Below, piece after piece: positions 16,201-27,440 of a stretch of DNA of 64,000 nt. The stretch is taken from positions 675,501-739,500 of the forward strand of contig NZ_NKJI01000001.1 of NCBI RefSeq assembly GCF_002277815.1. The letters run 5' to 3'. Below the pieces are notes generated by a model, which did no database searches, was not told the origin of the DNA, and worked only from the letters and a program-made list of their open reading frames with translations. Source of the stretch: Pseudomonas sp. ERMR1:02 (GTDB lineage Bacteria > Pseudomonadota > Gammaproteobacteria > Pseudomonadales > Pseudomonadaceae). Position numbers and translations under genes: made by a program. Numbering within the stretch: the first letter of the stretch is position 1; the number at the start of each line of letters is the position of its first letter.

Positions 16201-17020
16201 GTAGGCCATAGACCAGCAGATCGGACCAGAACGTTCGATGATCGAGGACGTTCCCGACCCAGTGTTCCTGAATGGCGCTGACTTCTGCTGGAGTCATGTC
16301 CGCCAGGACTTTGTCCAGAATCCCAACGAGAATCTTGTTGTCCCGCGGAACGCCCATGGCCAATTGATAGCGATAGGGGGTTTCGCCACTGACATACAGC
16401 CCCTCCAGCCTGAGCTGGCGCAAACTCCAGACGCTGGAGGCGAGATCGCCTACCACCGCGTCCACTTTATCGGTGGCCAGCGCTTGCAACGCCGAACTGA
16501 CGTTGGGCAGGGCCACCAGATTCAGGTCGGGATTGTGGGTACGCAGCAGCTCATGGGGTGCGTAGTTTTCCACCACGGCGATTTTCAGACCGTACAGGTC
16601 CTGGATTTTTCGCGGTTGGGGACCGCCGACATGGGCCAGGATGACAATCGGGAAGTCCAGATAGGGGCGGGTGAACGACAGGTAAGCTTGACGTTCCGGA
16701 GTCGACATGATGCCTGGCAACAGGTCCAGCTTGCCTTGTTTGGCCTGATCCAGCACCACCGTCCAGCTTACGGGCTCGATGGGTGTGAGTTTGATGGCCA
16801 ATCGCTGACGAATCAGGTTGATATAGTCTGCTGCAAGGCCCTGGTAACGCCCCTGATCGTCGCGAAACTCAAAGGGTGGCCAAGACGCATCGACACCCAG
16901 GCGCAAGTCCGGGTGGGCCGCAAGCCAGCTACGTTCCTCGTCGGTAAGAGTCAGCGCGCCAGCCGTTGCGGTCCAGGTCATCAGCGACAGCAAAAAAAGC
17001 ACGGTCGGCAGTCTGGGCAT
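13274..17020 (-). CDS. rmcA: membrane c-di-GMP regulator with SBP, PAS, GGDEF and EAL domains (RmcA-like)
   Basis: A 1248-residue protein. In order: signal peptide (cleavage after about residue 21), periplasmic SBP_bac_3-type domain (about 25-260), one membrane helix (about 267-290), four PAS domains (about 310-810), GGDEF (LGGDEF near 886-891, intact) and EAL (AEALIRW, Glu near 1015). Length, domain order and position beside rpoD match PA0575/RmcA of P. aeruginosa. RmcA degrades c-di-GMP and links redox state (and, by its periplasmic domain, possibly arginine) to biofilm formation. Both catalytic motifs look complete, but in PA0575 the GGDEF domain acts mainly as a GTP-sensing regulator of the EAL domain. 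Confidence 0.88.
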   Translation of the reverse strand: MPRLPTVLFLLSLMTWTATAGALTLTDEERSWLAAHPDLRLGVDASWPPFEFRDDQGRYQGLAADYINLIRQRLAIKLTPIEPVSWTVVLDQAKQGKLDLLPGIMSTPERQAYLSFTRPYLDFPIVILAHVGGPQPRKIQDLYGLKIAVVENYAPHELLRTHNPDLNLVALPNVSSALQALATDKVDAVVGDLASSVWSLRQLRLEGLYVSGETPYRYQLAMGVPRDNKILVGILDKVLADMTPAEVSAIQEHWVGNVLDHRTFWSDLLVYGLPGLLLLIIVLAVVIRINRRLSSEIARRVDLEQELRSSEYHYRGLVESLSAIAWEARMSDFTYSYVSPHAEDLLGYPLSHWLIPGFWRNIIHPADLTRAQNFCDHEVLAGRDHSLDYRVITADGRCLWVRDIVSLIEHGHEPVMRGLMIDISEAKRTEEALRLSEQKFASVFQQCPDILVIARLCDGCLLEVNEAFEEQIGLKAEDVIGQTATNLNIWGIPGVGPGLLQRLQAGSIRNLEMPFRRSNGQVFTGLISAEPFDLDTTPALVVVVRDITQLKETQQQLQTSEEKFAKAFHASPDGLLLSRQSDGLLLEVNEGFSRITGFNSAMSVDRSALDLGIWVNLNERKQMLDLLHRDGFVRDFSCHIRRSDGQIRLCEVSSRPLPIGEEDCMLTIARDITERHLMQEKLQQAATVFESTAEGVLITDTQQHISAVNRAFTEITGYSESEALGHTPRLLASGLHDSAFYAAMWHQLTAEGHWQGEISNRRKNGELYPSWLTISAVRNRDRFITHFVAVFADISSLKHAQAKLDYQAHHDPLTGLPNRTLFESRLLTALNTQRENGGQGAVLFLDLDRFKHINDSLGHPVGDLLLKGIAVRLKEQLRDIDTVARLGGDEFIILLPGLQQPSDADNIATKLLNCFTAPFQAGEHEFFISSSIGTSLYPQDGCDVATLIKNADAAMYRSKAKGRNRVESYTCDLTAQASERVALEHELRRAIERNELHLCYQPKISLHDYRLVGAEALIRWRHPTFGDVPPEHFISLAEENGMILQIGDWVLETACRQMHEWNKSYVGLGPLSVNLAGAQLRQPNLLGRIEQLLKDYRLKPEFLQLEITENFIMSQAEEALSVLHQLKHLGVQLAIDDFGTGYSSLSYLKRLPLDILKIDQSFVRGLPDDPHDAAIVRAIIALGRSMQFTVIAEGVESQAQQQFLAFEGCEQIQGYIVSVPLPPDEFAATFLRTAVLDFSDSTAAKPSL

Positions 17021-17111
17021 AACGGTCTCGTTATGGCTCGGGGAATGTTTCGAGTGTAGACGGGCAAATCGGCGGGAGGGGCATAGCGGGGGGATTTAAT
17101 CTGCATAAAGC

Positions 17112-17139
17112 AAAACCCCCGGCCTGGGCCGGGGGTTTT
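17112..17139 (-). terminator. rpoD terminator
   Basis: AAAACCCCCGGCC and GGCCGGGGGTTTT form a long GC-rich stem with flanking A and T runs, 4 bases after the rpoD stop codon. Symmetric, so it may also act on the plus strand. Confidence 0.92.
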
Positions 17140-17143
17140 GTGA

Positions 17144-18991
<1,848 letters not shown>

Positions 18992-19058
18992 AACACCCTA
19001 TCCACTGAAGGTCTTGGCGGGCAAAAAACAAGCCGAGGATTATACCTGAGCTATGACC

Positions 19059-21026
19059 TCACGCGCCAGTTGAGGTCGGGTTTGATGCGGAAACATTGCG
19101 ACTTAAAAGGTCGCGCAGTTGATTTTTCTCTTCGGCACTCAATTCGCTTTGACGTGCTTTTCGAAGAAGTTGTTCCAGGTTTCGCTCGCGTTGACGAGCT
19201 GACAAGCTAGTAATGGTGTCGAAAAACTGTAGTTCAAGGTTGTCTCCGTCAATCAGCCATTCCTTTTCCGCCAGCGCCTTGAGCAGTCGTCCTTGCTCCG
19301 TGCCGTGCCAGCGTGCAATCAACTGAATTGAGTTTAGCTTGGGATTCTTCTGTACGGCTTCCAGTAGTGCCACCAACAGCTGTGTGTTGGTGTGGTCCTC
19401 GGCGGCAAAGTGCCCGGCGTCTTCGACTTTCTCGGCCAATTGCGGGTGATGCAGTAGCGTTCGCAATGCCGCCAGGGTAGGGGGCTCTACAGCAGCTGGC
19501 ACCCTTGGTGCGCGGGGTAGATCACGATCACCGCCCCGTTTGCTGTTCTTGTCCCAGGGCTTCTTGTCCCATTGCTTGCCGCCGGCGCCGGGTTTCTTCG
19601 GCGTCCATTCCTGCGGCAGCACATACATTTCCTGTGCCTGCGGCTGATGGTAGTCGCTGTAGTCAGGCATTGCGTCGTAGTCAATGCCCGGGTCGTAGGC
19701 AGGCGGCGCTTCCTGCGGCGCGCTATGGGCCAGCTGACTGACGGTTTCGCTGCTCAAGCCGGTGATCTCGGTCAGGCGCTGGCGCATCAGAATGCGCAGG
19801 TTGGCGCCGGGTACTTTGTCGATCAACGGCGCCGCGAGGGTGGCCATGTGGGCCTTGCCTTCGAGCGACCGTGGATCGGCTTCTTCGGTTAGTTGCTGGA
19901 AGAAGTAATCCGCAAGCGGCTGCGCATGCTGATTGATCCGCGCGCGGAAGGCGTCGGTGCCTTCGGCGCGAATCAGGGTGTCCGGGTCTTCGCCTTCTGG
20001 CAGGAACAGGAATCGTGCGCGGCGGCCGTCCTGCAGGCTTGTCAGTGTCGCTTCCAGCGCGCGCCAGGCGGCGTTGCGGCCGGCTTGGTCGCCGTCGAAG
20101 CAGAACAGCACATTCGGCACCACGCGAAACAGACGCTTCATGTGTTCTTCGCTGGTAGCGGTGCCGAGGGTCGCGACGGCATTGCGTAGCCCCTGCTGGG
20201 CCAGGGCGATGACATCCATGTAGCCCTCGACGACGATGATTTCGTCGAGATTGCGGTTGTTCTTGCGTGCTTCGTAGAGGCCGTAGAGTTCCTGGCCCTT
20301 ATGAAATACCGGGGTTTCGGGTGAGTTCAGGTATTTCGGTTTGTCGTCCCCGAGCACTCGGCCACCGAAGGCGATGATGCGCCCGCGGGTATCACGGATC
20401 GGGAACATCACGCGATCGCGGAAGCGGTCGTAGCGTTTGCCGCTTTCGGCGTTCTCGATCAGCAGGCCGGCGTCGATCATGGCTTTCTGCTGAAGGGTGT
20501 CGCTGCTCAAGTGCTTGAACAGATTGTCCCAGCCCGGCGGAGCGAAGCCGAGGCCGAAGTCGCGGGCGATCTCGCCAGTCAGGCCGCGGCCCTTGAGATA
20601 ATCCACCGCTGCCTTGCGTGCGGGATGGCTCTTGAGCGCCTGCCGATAAAAGTCGGATGCGGCTGTCAGCAGCGGATACAGCGGCGAATCGGTTGGCTGG
20701 CGCGGCTTGTGAGAGCGGCCGCTTTCTTCCCTTGGGACTTCCATGCCGGCCGCTTTGGCCAGGTCCTCGACTGCCTGGGGAAAGTCCAGATTGTCGTGAT
20801 CCATGATGAAGCCGAGGGCATTGCCGCCGGCGCCGCAGCCGAAACAGTAATAGAACTGCTTGTCGGGGCTGACGCTGAATGACGGGGTTTTCTCTTTGTG
20901 AAATGGGCAGCAGGCCGTGTAGTTCTTGCCGGCTTTTTTCATTTGCAGGCGCGAGCTGACCACGTCGACGATGTCGGTGCGGTTCAGAAGGTCGTCAATA
21001 AAGCTCTGGGGAATTAGCCCGGCCAT
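19059..21026 (-). CDS. dnaG: DNA primase DnaG
   Basis: A 655-residue primase that makes RNA primers for replication and binds the DnaB helicase. The N-terminal CHC2 zinc finger uses C40, H43, C61 and C64 (CCPFHKEKTPSF, YYCFGCGAGG). The catalytic Toprim domain carries IVVEGYMDVIAL and LFCFDGDQAGRNAAWR near residues 260-340. A proline/lysine-rich linker (about 480-525) precedes the C-terminal helicase-binding domain. ATG at 21026. It sits between rpsU and rpoD, with an unusually long gap (483 bases) from rpsU, so it probably has its own promoter. Confidence 0.98.
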   Translation of the reverse strand: MAGLIPQSFIDDLLNRTDIVDVVSSRLQMKKAGKNYTACCPFHKEKTPSFSVSPDKQFYYCFGCGAGGNALGFIMDHDNLDFPQAVEDLAKAAGMEVPREESGRSHKPRQPTDSPLYPLLTAASDFYRQALKSHPARKAAVDYLKGRGLTGEIARDFGLGFAPPGWDNLFKHLSSDTLQQKAMIDAGLLIENAESGKRYDRFRDRVMFPIRDTRGRIIAFGGRVLGDDKPKYLNSPETPVFHKGQELYGLYEARKNNRNLDEIIVVEGYMDVIALAQQGLRNAVATLGTATSEEHMKRLFRVVPNVLFCFDGDQAGRNAAWRALEATLTSLQDGRRARFLFLPEGEDPDTLIRAEGTDAFRARINQHAQPLADYFFQQLTEEADPRSLEGKAHMATLAAPLIDKVPGANLRILMRQRLTEITGLSSETVSQLAHSAPQEAPPAYDPGIDYDAMPDYSDYHQPQAQEMYVLPQEWTPKKPGAGGKQWDKKPWDKNSKRGGDRDLPRAPRVPAAVEPPTLAALRTLLHHPQLAEKVEDAGHFAAEDHTNTQLLVALLEAVQKNPKLNSIQLIARWHGTEQGRLLKALAEKEWLIDGDNLELQFFDTITSLSARQRERNLEQLLRKARQSELSAEEKNQLRDLLSRNVSASNPTSTGA

Positions 21027-21457
21027 GGCGTTCTCGTCGTCTGCGCTGAAAAGGACCCGAATCGAAGGGCGGCCGAACGCGGGTCATTGTGTAAGGCGCG
21101 CAAGGTGTGCGGCTCGACCAGTGTCGTCTGCGTAATCGCTATCGGGAAGTGTATCTGCCGAAAATCCACTGACGTTAATTCCAATCAGTATTCGACTATT
21201 TGAAAGTGTTGCGCTGAATCCGGCTGCGACCAGTCAATGGTCTCGGATAGCTCATAATTTGGCACGCAAAAGATGCCTGGGCTGATCGTCGTGAGAGGAA
21301 TCAGTGGGGTGTGCTCGTCAGTAGCCTTGAAAGGCTCGTCAGAAAAGACGTGCACCGCTGGCAAAAGAGCCAGGTCTGACGCGGTAAAGCAGATTTTTGT
21401 CTCGGTCGCGTCTGCGGCTTCGACAGTGAAGCATCAAGCGTTTTACGCAAATGCCAT
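21027..21457. other. long gap between rpsU terminator and dnaG
   Basis: About 430 bases without a gene on either strand. The AT-rich part (about 21160-21260) is a plausible place for a dnaG-rpoD promoter, for example around TTGACT on the minus strand near 21239, but no matching -10 at good spacing was found by eye. Confidence 0.4.
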
Positions 21458-21480
21458 AAGCCCGGCTGAGGGCCGGGCTT
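21458..21480 (-). terminator. hairpin after rpsU
   Basis: Stem AAGCCCGGC / GCCGGGCTT (21458-21466 with 21472-21480) and a 5-base loop, 30 bases after the rpsU stop. The T tract behind it is weak, so it may be a partial terminator or an RNA-processing site. In E. coli a partial terminator also separates rpsU from dnaG. Confidence 0.7.
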
Positions 21481-21509
21481 GGCAGAAGCTTGCTACGATC
21501 GTCTGTGTA

Positions 21510-21725
21510 TTAGTACAGACGAACGGCGCGGCGCTGTTCGCGCTGAACTTTCTTGGCGTGACGCTTAACAGCGGCTGCTGCTTTGCGCTTACGCTCAGAA
21601 GTTGGCTTCTCGTAAAATTCGCGGCTACGAACTTCAGCCAGTACACCGGCTTTTTCGCAGGAGCGCTTGAAACGACGCAGAGCTACGTCGAAGGGTTCGT
21701 TCTCTTTTACTTTGACGGCTGGCAT
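21510..21725 (-). CDS. rpsU: 30S ribosomal protein S21
   Basis: A 71-residue, strongly basic protein ([20 protein letters not shown], then [20 protein letters not shown], ending [10 protein letters not shown]). S21 binds the 30S platform near the 3' end of 16S rRNA and helps translation initiation. First gene of the rpsU-dnaG-rpoD cluster, divergent from tsaD (about 200 bases apart). Length and sequence are typical. Confidence 0.98.
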
Positions 21726-21924
21726 CCAGAGCTACCTTCATTCATTACCGGGGTCAACATCCTCGCGGCAAAAGAGCACTTGAAGACGTCGGTTTTTAAG
21801 GGTTGCGGATGTTAACCCCTCATCGCTCGGAATGCAAAGCCTCTGATCGAAAACCGCTGGTCGGGGCATCACGCGACGACTATTATGCGCGCCTTCGAAT
21901 TCAGCCTAAACAAGGCGCAAACCC

Positions 21925-22950
21925 ATGCTAGTACTGGGATTAGAAACCTCCTGCGACGAAACCGGTGTCGCACTTTACGACAGTGAGCGCGGCCTGCTCG
22001 CCGACGCGCTGTTCAGTCAGATCGACCTGCACCGCGCCTACGGCGGCGTAGTACCGGAGCTGGCCTCGCGCGATCACGTCAAACGCATGCTGCCCTTGAT
22101 TCGTCAGGTGTTGGCCGAAGCTGGCTGTGTGCCGACCGAGATCGACGCCATCGCCTATACCGCGGGTCCTGGCCTTGTGGGGGCTTTGTTGGTGGGGGCT
22201 TCTTGCGCTCAGGCGCTGGCCTTTGCCTGGGGCATTCCGGCGTTGGGCGTACACCACATGGAAGGTCACTTGCTGGCACCCATGCTGGAGTCGCAACCAC
22301 CGGAGTTTCCGTTCGTCGCTTTGTTGGTGTCGGGTGGTCATACACAGCTGGTTCAAGTCGACGGAATCGGTCAGTACACACTTTTGGGTGAGACTCTGGA
22401 CGACGCCGCAGGCGAAGCCTTCGACAAGACCGCGAAGATGATGGGCCTCAATTATCCGGGTGGCCCGGAAATCGCTCGTTTGGCGGAGCAGGGCGTTGCA
22501 GGGCGTTTCGTCTTCCCGCGTCCGATGTGCGACCGCCCTGGTCTGGATTTCAGCTTCAGCGGTTTGAAAACCTTCGCATTGAACACCTGGCAACAATGCG
22601 TCAGCGCCGGGGACGACGGTGAGCAAGCCCGTTGCGACATCTCGCTGGCGTTCCAGCAGGCCGTGGTGGAGACTTTGACCATCAAGTGCAAGCGTGCCCT
22701 CAAAGCGGCCGGCATGAAGCGCCTGGTGATCGCAGGGGGCGTCAGTGCCAACAGGGCATTGCGCACTTCTCTGGAAAAAATGCTCGGCGACATGAAGGGC
22801 GATGTTTTTTATGCCCGTCCGCAGTTCTGTACGGATAACGGCGCAATGATCGCGTTCGCCGGCTGCCAGCGCTTGCAGGCCGGTCAGCAGGAAAGTCTGG
22901 CGATCAGCGTGCAGGCGCGCTGGCCGATGGAGCAGTTGACGCCATTGTGA
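21925..22950 (+). CDS. tsaD: tRNA threonylcarbamoyladenosine synthase subunit TsaD
   Basis: A 341-residue ASKHA-fold protein that transfers threonylcarbamoyl to A37 of tRNAs reading ANN codons, together with TsaB and TsaE. The metal-binding motif is H111-M-E-G-H115 ([11 protein letters not shown]). Also visible are the N-terminal [17 protein letters not shown] and the nucleotide-binding [26 protein letters not shown] and [13 protein letters not shown]. Divergent from rpsU, as in many gamma-proteobacteria. It ends 24 bases before the convergent plsY stop codon, with no terminator seen between them. Confidence 0.97.
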   Translation: MLVLGLETSCDETGVALYDSERGLLADALFSQIDLHRAYGGVVPELASRDHVKRMLPLIRQVLAEAGCVPTEIDAIAYTAGPGLVGALLVGASCAQALAFAWGIPALGVHHMEGHLLAPMLESQPPEFPFVALLVSGGHTQLVQVDGIGQYTLLGETLDDAAGEAFDKTAKMMGLNYPGGPEIARLAEQGVAGRFVFPRPMCDRPGLDFSFSGLKTFALNTWQQCVSAGDDGEQARCDISLAFQQAVVETLTIKCKRALKAAGMKRLVIAGGVSANRALRTSLEKMLGDMKGDVFYARPQFCTDNGAMIAFAGCQRLQAGQQESLAISVQARWPMEQLTPL

Positions 22951-22973
22951 TTAGTGGTGCTCAAGTCCGGCAT

Positions 22974-23543
22974 CTAAAAATGCCGTTCGCGCCCGGCAAA
23001 CAGGTCGCGTAGATTGCCGCGATGACGCCAGACAATCAGTCCCGTGAGGGTGCTCATGGGCAGCAGTGCCGCGGGCTCTTGCCAGGCGAGCAGCGGCAAG
23101 GTCAACGGCGTGGCGATCAGGGCGGCCAGCGAGCTGGTACGGGTGAGGTAGAATGTCAGCAGCCAGGCGCAGACTGCCAGCAACGCTGCTGGTGGATACA
23201 GGCCCAGCAACATCCCGGCAGCGGTGGCGACACCCTTGCCACCGCGAAAGCGGAAGTAGAGCGGGAACAGGTGGCCGATGACGGCGCAGACGCCGATCCA
23301 GGCCTGATCCTGTAGCGAAAGGCCAGCCACACCGGCGATCAGAACGGGCAACAGGCCTTTGCAGAGGTCGCCGAGCAAGGTCAGGATGGCGAGCTTCTTG
23401 CCAGCCAGGCGCAACATGTTTGTGGCACCGGCATTGCCCGAGCCACTCATTCGCGGATCGGGGTTTCCGGTCAGGCGGCTGAGCAAAATGGCAAAGGACA
23501 GAGAGCCGAGCAGGTAGGCGAGGATCGCCAATAACCAAAACAT
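22974..23543 (-). CDS. plsY: acyl-phosphate:glycerol-3-phosphate acyltransferase PlsY
   Basis: A 189-residue inner-membrane enzyme making lysophosphatidic acid from acyl phosphate and glycerol-3-phosphate. The three family motifs are present: [14 protein letters not shown] (about residues 32-45), [15 protein letters not shown] (about 95-109) and [10 protein letters not shown] near the C terminus. Hydrophobic segments for about five membrane passes are clear. Convergent with tsaD and divergent from folB. Confidence 0.95.
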   Translation of the reverse strand: MFWLLAILAYLLGSLSFAILLSRLTGNPDPRMSGSGNAGATNMLRLAGKKLAILTLLGDLCKGLLPVLIAGVAGLSLQDQAWIGVCAVIGHLFPLYFRFRGGKGVATAAGMLLGLYPPAALLAVCAWLLTFYLTRTSSLAALIATPLTLPLLAWQEPAALLPMSTLTGLIVWRHRGNLRDLFAGRERHF

Positions 23544-23617
23544 GCTAACTATTCCGGGCGAGGACGCCCTGATTCTAACGGCGCAATGCGCCCTTGTCGT
23601 GTAGCGGAGAGAAGTGC

Positions 23618-23974
23618 TTGGACAGAGTGTTTATCGAGGGCCTGGAAGTCGACACCGTGATCGGTGCCTACGACTGGGAGCGAGGCATCCGACAATGCTT
23701 GCGACTTGATCTGAGTTTCGCCTGGGATAATCGTCCGGCCGCCGCCGGCGACGACCTCACCCTGGCGCTCGATTACGCGAGTGTTTCGTCACGCATCCAG
23801 GCCTTTGCCGAGCAGGCGCAGTATCAACTGGTCGAGACCTTTGCCGAGCGCCTGGTTGAGGTGCTGATGAGCGAGTTCAAGATCACCTGGATGCGCCTCA
23901 AGTTGACCAAGCCAGGTGCAGTGCCTGCCGCTACGGGTGGCGTGGGTGTGGAGATCGAGCGCGGATGTCGCTGA
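23618..23974 (+). CDS. folB: dihydroneopterin aldolase FolB
   Basis: A 118-residue enzyme of folate synthesis, converting dihydroneopterin to hydroxymethyl-dihydropterin. The start is probably the TTG at 23618 ([20 protein letters not shown]), with GGAG about 9 bases upstream; no ATG exists in frame nearby. Visible family features are the [11 protein letters not shown] and [12 protein letters not shown] segments, the latter holding the catalytic lysine. It overlaps folK by 10 bases, so the two steps that follow each other in the pathway are encoded together. Confidence 0.92.
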   Translation: MDRVFIEGLEVDTVIGAYDWERGIRQCLRLDLSFAWDNRPAAAGDDLTLALDYASVSSRIQAFAEQAQYQLVETFAERLVEVLMSEFKITWMRLKLTKPGAVPAATGGVGVEIERGCR

Positions 23975-24483
23975 CTCAGGTATACCTCGGGCTCGGTAGC
24001 AATATCGAGCGCGAATCCCATTTGCGGGCCGGCCTGGATGCCTTGGCGGGTTTTCTGGTGGATATCCATTGCTCACCGGTCTTCGAAAGCCAGCCGGTGG
24101 GGATCAAAAGTGGACCATTCTTCAATTTTGTGGTGTCGGCATTCACCGATCTGCCGCTGATGGAGCTGGATCGCCGGCTGAAATTCATCGAGGCGGACAA
24201 TGGTCGCTACGCCCCGGATCGCAAGGGTTTGCCGCTGGACATCGATGTGCTGTTGTTTGGCGATCTGGTGGGCAACTTCGATGGATTGACTCTGCCTCGG
24301 GCGGAAATTCTGAAAAATGCTTTTGTGTTGTGGCCGTTATCACTGATTGCACCGGATCGGGTGCATCCTGGTGTAGGCAAAAGCTTTGCGGCTTTGTGGA
24401 GTGACGCGCAGATTGATCAGGTGTTGGCGCCGGTGGCGTTTGAGTGGTGTGGTGAGCAGCTGACACCGTCGAATTTGTTGTGA
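23965..24483 (+). CDS. folK: 2-amino-4-hydroxy-6-hydroxymethyldihydropteridine diphosphokinase FolK
   Basis: A 172-residue enzyme that transfers pyrophosphate from ATP to hydroxymethyl-dihydropterin, directly after FolB in the pathway. Seen are the N-terminal VYLGLGSNIERESHLRAGLD, PFFNFVVSAFTDLPLMELD and the family signature DRKGLPLDIDVLLFG with the metal-binding aspartates. It overlaps the end of folB. It is followed by a REP pair separating it from the convergent cca gene. Confidence 0.95.
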   Translation: MSLTQVYLGLGSNIERESHLRAGLDALAGFLVDIHCSPVFESQPVGIKSGPFFNFVVSAFTDLPLMELDRRLKFIEADNGRYAPDRKGLPLDIDVLLFGDLVGNFDGLTLPRAEILKNAFVLWPLSLIAPDRVHPGVGKSFAALWSDAQIDQVLAPVAFEWCGEQLTPSNLL

Positions 24484-24494
24484 TCCTGCTGCCG

Positions 24495-24580
24495 CCTTCG
24501 CGGGCAAGCCTCGCTCTTACAGGATATGCGCCAGCCGAAAGAGGAGCGCTGACCTGTAGGAGCGAGGCTTGCCCGCGAAG
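24495..24580. repeat. REP pair (inverted) between folK and cca
   Basis: Left arm at about 24495-24522 (GCGGGCAAGCCTCGCTC plus TTACAGG) and right arm at about 24553-24580 (CTGTAGGAGCGAGGCTTGCC) in opposite orientation. The left arm has one substitution in the head. It fills the space between two convergent genes. Confidence 0.9.
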
Positions 24581-24584
24581 CTCT

Positions 24585-25814
24585 TCAGGCTGAGGCCGCC
24601 TCCTTGTAAACCTTCAATGCCTTTAGGCGCTCACGCTTTATCGCCTCACCCAAATCAGATCCTTTAAATCCCTTCTCCAGCAACGGCTGGACCGCCACGC
24701 TACGAGCCGCAGTCGCCGCTCCGCGCAGATAATCAGCCTGTGGATAATCTTTCTGTTCAAAGCCTTTGCGTCCACGGGCGTCCATCTCGCACGCCGCGAT
24801 GAACTCCTCGAACCGTTGCGGTCGACGGTAAACGTCGAAACTTTGCAGCAACTCCAGCAAAGTCGATGGCTTCAGTTCCAGGGCCCGATGGCCATGAGTG
24901 TGATATTCGCCCACCAGCAGCGCCAGCTCCTGACAATCCCTCGGTGCCTTGAAGCGTTCGTTAACCGCTTTAATCAGCTTGAGTCCCTTGAACTCGTGGG
25001 CAATGTGCCGTGGCCATTCCTCTTCGGGTGTAAGTCCTTTACCCAGGTCATGCAGCAGGCCGGCCCAGCGCACGGTCAGCGGCTGTTTGTATCGCGCCGC
25101 TTGTTCCAGCACGCCCAGGATGTGCGCGCCGGTGTCGATTTCCGGGTGATGTGCCTCCGGTTGCGGCACCCCAAACAGTGCATCGATTTCCGGCATCAAG
25201 ACCTTGAGCGCGCCACACGCACGCAGCACTTCAATGAACACCTGTGGCTGGTTTTCCATCAGTGCGCGGGAAATTTCTTTCCAGCTCCGTTCCGCCGTCA
25301 GGGCTTCAAGTTCACCTGATTCACTGAGTTGGCGCATCAGCTCCAGCGTTTCCGGAGCGACTGTGAAACCCAAATCGGCATAACGCGCGGCAAAGCGGGC
25401 AACGCGAAGAACCCTGAGCGGATCTTCGGCAAATGCAGGGGAAACGTGGCGAAGAATTCGCGCTTTAAGGTCGCGCTGGCCGAGGTAGGGATCGGTCAGC
25501 TTCTGCTGATCGTCCTCGGCCATGGCATTGATGGTCAGGTCCCTTCGAATCAGGTCTTCTTCGAGGGTCACTTCGGGGCTGGCATGAAAAGTGAAACCGC
25601 CGTAACCGCGCCCGCTTTTGCGTTCGGTCCTGGCGAGGGCGTACTCCTCACCAGTTTTCGGATGAAGAAACACCGGGAAATCCGCGCCTACCGGGCGAAA
25701 GCCCTGGGCCAGCATTTCCTCGGTGGTGGCGCCGACCACTACCCGGTCAATGTCAGTGACAGGTATGCCCAGCAGGCGATCGCGTACCGCACCGCCGACT
25801 TTATAGATCCGCAT
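24585..25814 (-). CDS. cca: multifunctional CCA tRNA nucleotidyltransferase
   Basis: A 409-residue class II nucleotidyltransferase that adds and repairs the tRNA 3' CCA end. The head motif [13 protein letters not shown] is followed by the catalytic pair Asp21 and Asp23 (TDIDRVVVG). [12 protein letters not shown] is the sugar/ATP recognition motif. A C-terminal HD domain ([24 protein letters not shown]) gives phosphatase/phosphodiesterase activity in the long enterobacterial-type enzymes. Intact and full length. Confidence 0.95.
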   Translation of the reverse strand: MRIYKVGGAVRDRLLGIPVTDIDRVVVGATTEEMLAQGFRPVGADFPVFLHPKTGEEYALARTERKSGRGYGGFTFHASPEVTLEEDLIRRDLTINAMAEDDQQKLTDPYLGQRDLKARILRHVSPAFAEDPLRVLRVARFAARYADLGFTVAPETLELMRQLSESGELEALTAERSWKEISRALMENQPQVFIEVLRACGALKVLMPEIDALFGVPQPEAHHPEIDTGAHILGVLEQAARYKQPLTVRWAGLLHDLGKGLTPEEEWPRHIAHEFKGLKLIKAVNERFKAPRDCQELALLVGEYHTHGHRALELKPSTLLELLQSFDVYRRPQRFEEFIAACEMDARGRKGFEQKDYPQADYLRGAATAARSVAVQPLLEKGFKGSDLGEAIKRERLKALKVYKEAASA

Positions 25815-25877
25815 AAAAAACCTCCGTTAGCTCGACAGGATAACCGTTGCGTCGAGCCATCGGAGGCGCAAACAGAA

Positions 25878-27440
25878 TCAAAGATGGATGACGGCCAGGT
25901 CCAGGCGGCCGTAATCGCCCTCACTGTGCTCACCTCTGGGCGGAACATGGTGGGTTTTCATCACCTGATCCCCTTGCAGGGTCTCCAGGTGAATGTCGAA
26001 GCCCCAGAGGCGGTGCAGGTGCTTGAGCACTTCCTCGGTGGACTCTCCCAGCGGTTTGCGGTCGTGTTGCTGATGGCGCAGAGTCAGAGAGCGGTCGCCG
26101 CGCCGGTCGATGCTGTAGATCTGCACGTTGGGTTCGCGATTGCCCAGATTGTACTGGGCCGCCAGGGTTTCACGGATGATCCGGTAGCCTCCCTCGTCGT
26201 GAATCGCCGGGACCAGCAGATCGTCCTTCTGGTCGTCATCGAGAATGCTGAACAGCTTCAGATCACGGATCACTTTGGGTGAAAGATACTGCAGGATGAA
26301 ACTCTCATCCTTGAAACTGCTCATGGCGAACTTGATGGTCGACAGCCAGTCGGTGCCTGCAATTTCCGGGAACCAACGGTAGTCTTCTTCCGTAGGCTCT
26401 TCGCACATGCGACGGATGTCGCGGTACATGGCAAAACCCAGGGTATAAGGGTTGATGCCGTTGTAGTAGGGGCTGTCGAAACCGGGCTGGAAGACCACAC
26501 TGGTGTGGGACGTCAGGAACTCCATCATGAAGCCATCGGTGACGAGGCCTTCGTCATACAGGTCGTTCATCAGGGTGTAGTGCCAAAACGTGGCCCAGCC
26601 TTCGTTCATCACCTGGGTTTGGCGCTGTGGATAAAAATACTGGGCGATCTTGCGCACGATCCGCACGATTTCCCGTTGCCACGGCTCCAGCAGCGGCGCA
26701 TGTTTTTCGATGAAGTAGAGGATATTTTCCTGCGGTTCGGCGGGGAAGCGCGCGTTGTCCTTGTCGCTGTACTTGTCCGCGCCTTTTGGAATGGTCCGCC
26801 ACAGATCATTGATCTGTTTCTGCAAGTGTTCCTCCCGATCCTTCTGCCGGCGACGTTCTTCTTCGGCAGAAATCGGATAAGGCCGTTTGTAGCGGTCGAC
26901 CCCGTAGTTCATCAGGGCGTGGCAGGAGTCGAGCAGGTCCTCGACCGCGTCGATGCCGTGGCGCTCTTCGCACTGCATGATGTACTGCTTGGCGAACACC
27001 AGGTAATCGATGATCGAGCTGGCGTCGGTCCAGGTGCGGAAAAGGTAATTACCTTTGAAAAAGCTGTTGTGGCCGTAGCAGGCATGCGCGACGACCAGCG
27101 CCTGCATGCAAATGGTGTTTTCTTCCATCAGATAAGCGATGCAAGGATCCGAGTTGATCACAATCTCGTAGGCCAGCCCCATCTGGCCACGAGAGTAGGA
27201 TTTCTCTGTGCTGAGGAAGTGTTTGCCATAGGACCAATGGTGATAACCCAGCGGCATGCCGACGGAGGCGTAGGCGTCCATCATTTGTTCGGCGGTGATC
27301 ACTTCAATCTGGTTGGGGTAAGTGTCGAGTGCATAGCGAGCCGCAAGACGACTGATTTCGCGGTCGTAGGCCTGGATCAGCTCGAACGTCCATTCGGAGC
27401 CGGTGGAAATGGGTTGGCGCTTCTGCTCTTTGGAGGTCAT
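25878..27440 (-). CDS. ycgB: SpoVR family protein (YcgB-like)
   Basis: A 520-residue SpoVR-family protein of unknown biochemical role. It is named from a Bacillus spore-cortex gene but widespread in non-sporulating proteobacteria. Recognised from [55 protein letters not shown] and [20 protein letters not shown]. No signal peptide or membrane helix is seen. The ATG overlaps the stop of the DUF444 gene by 4 bases. prkA, DUF444 and spoVR form one operon and are often induced together under starvation. Confidence 0.93.
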   Translation of the reverse strand: MTSKEQKRQPISTGSEWTFELIQAYDREISRLAARYALDTYPNQIEVITAEQMMDAYASVGMPLGYHHWSYGKHFLSTEKSYSRGQMGLAYEIVINSDPCIAYLMEENTICMQALVVAHACYGHNSFFKGNYLFRTWTDASSIIDYLVFAKQYIMQCEERHGIDAVEDLLDSCHALMNYGVDRYKRPYPISAEEERRRQKDREEHLQKQINDLWRTIPKGADKYSDKDNARFPAEPQENILYFIEKHAPLLEPWQREIVRIVRKIAQYFYPQRQTQVMNEGWATFWHYTLMNDLYDEGLVTDGFMMEFLTSHTSVVFQPGFDSPYYNGINPYTLGFAMYRDIRRMCEEPTEEDYRWFPEIAGTDWLSTIKFAMSSFKDESFILQYLSPKVIRDLKLFSILDDDQKDDLLVPAIHDEGGYRIIRETLAAQYNLGNREPNVQIYSIDRRGDRSLTLRHQQHDRKPLGESTEEVLKHLHRLWGFDIHLETLQGDQVMKTHHVPPRGEHSEGDYGRLDLAVIHL

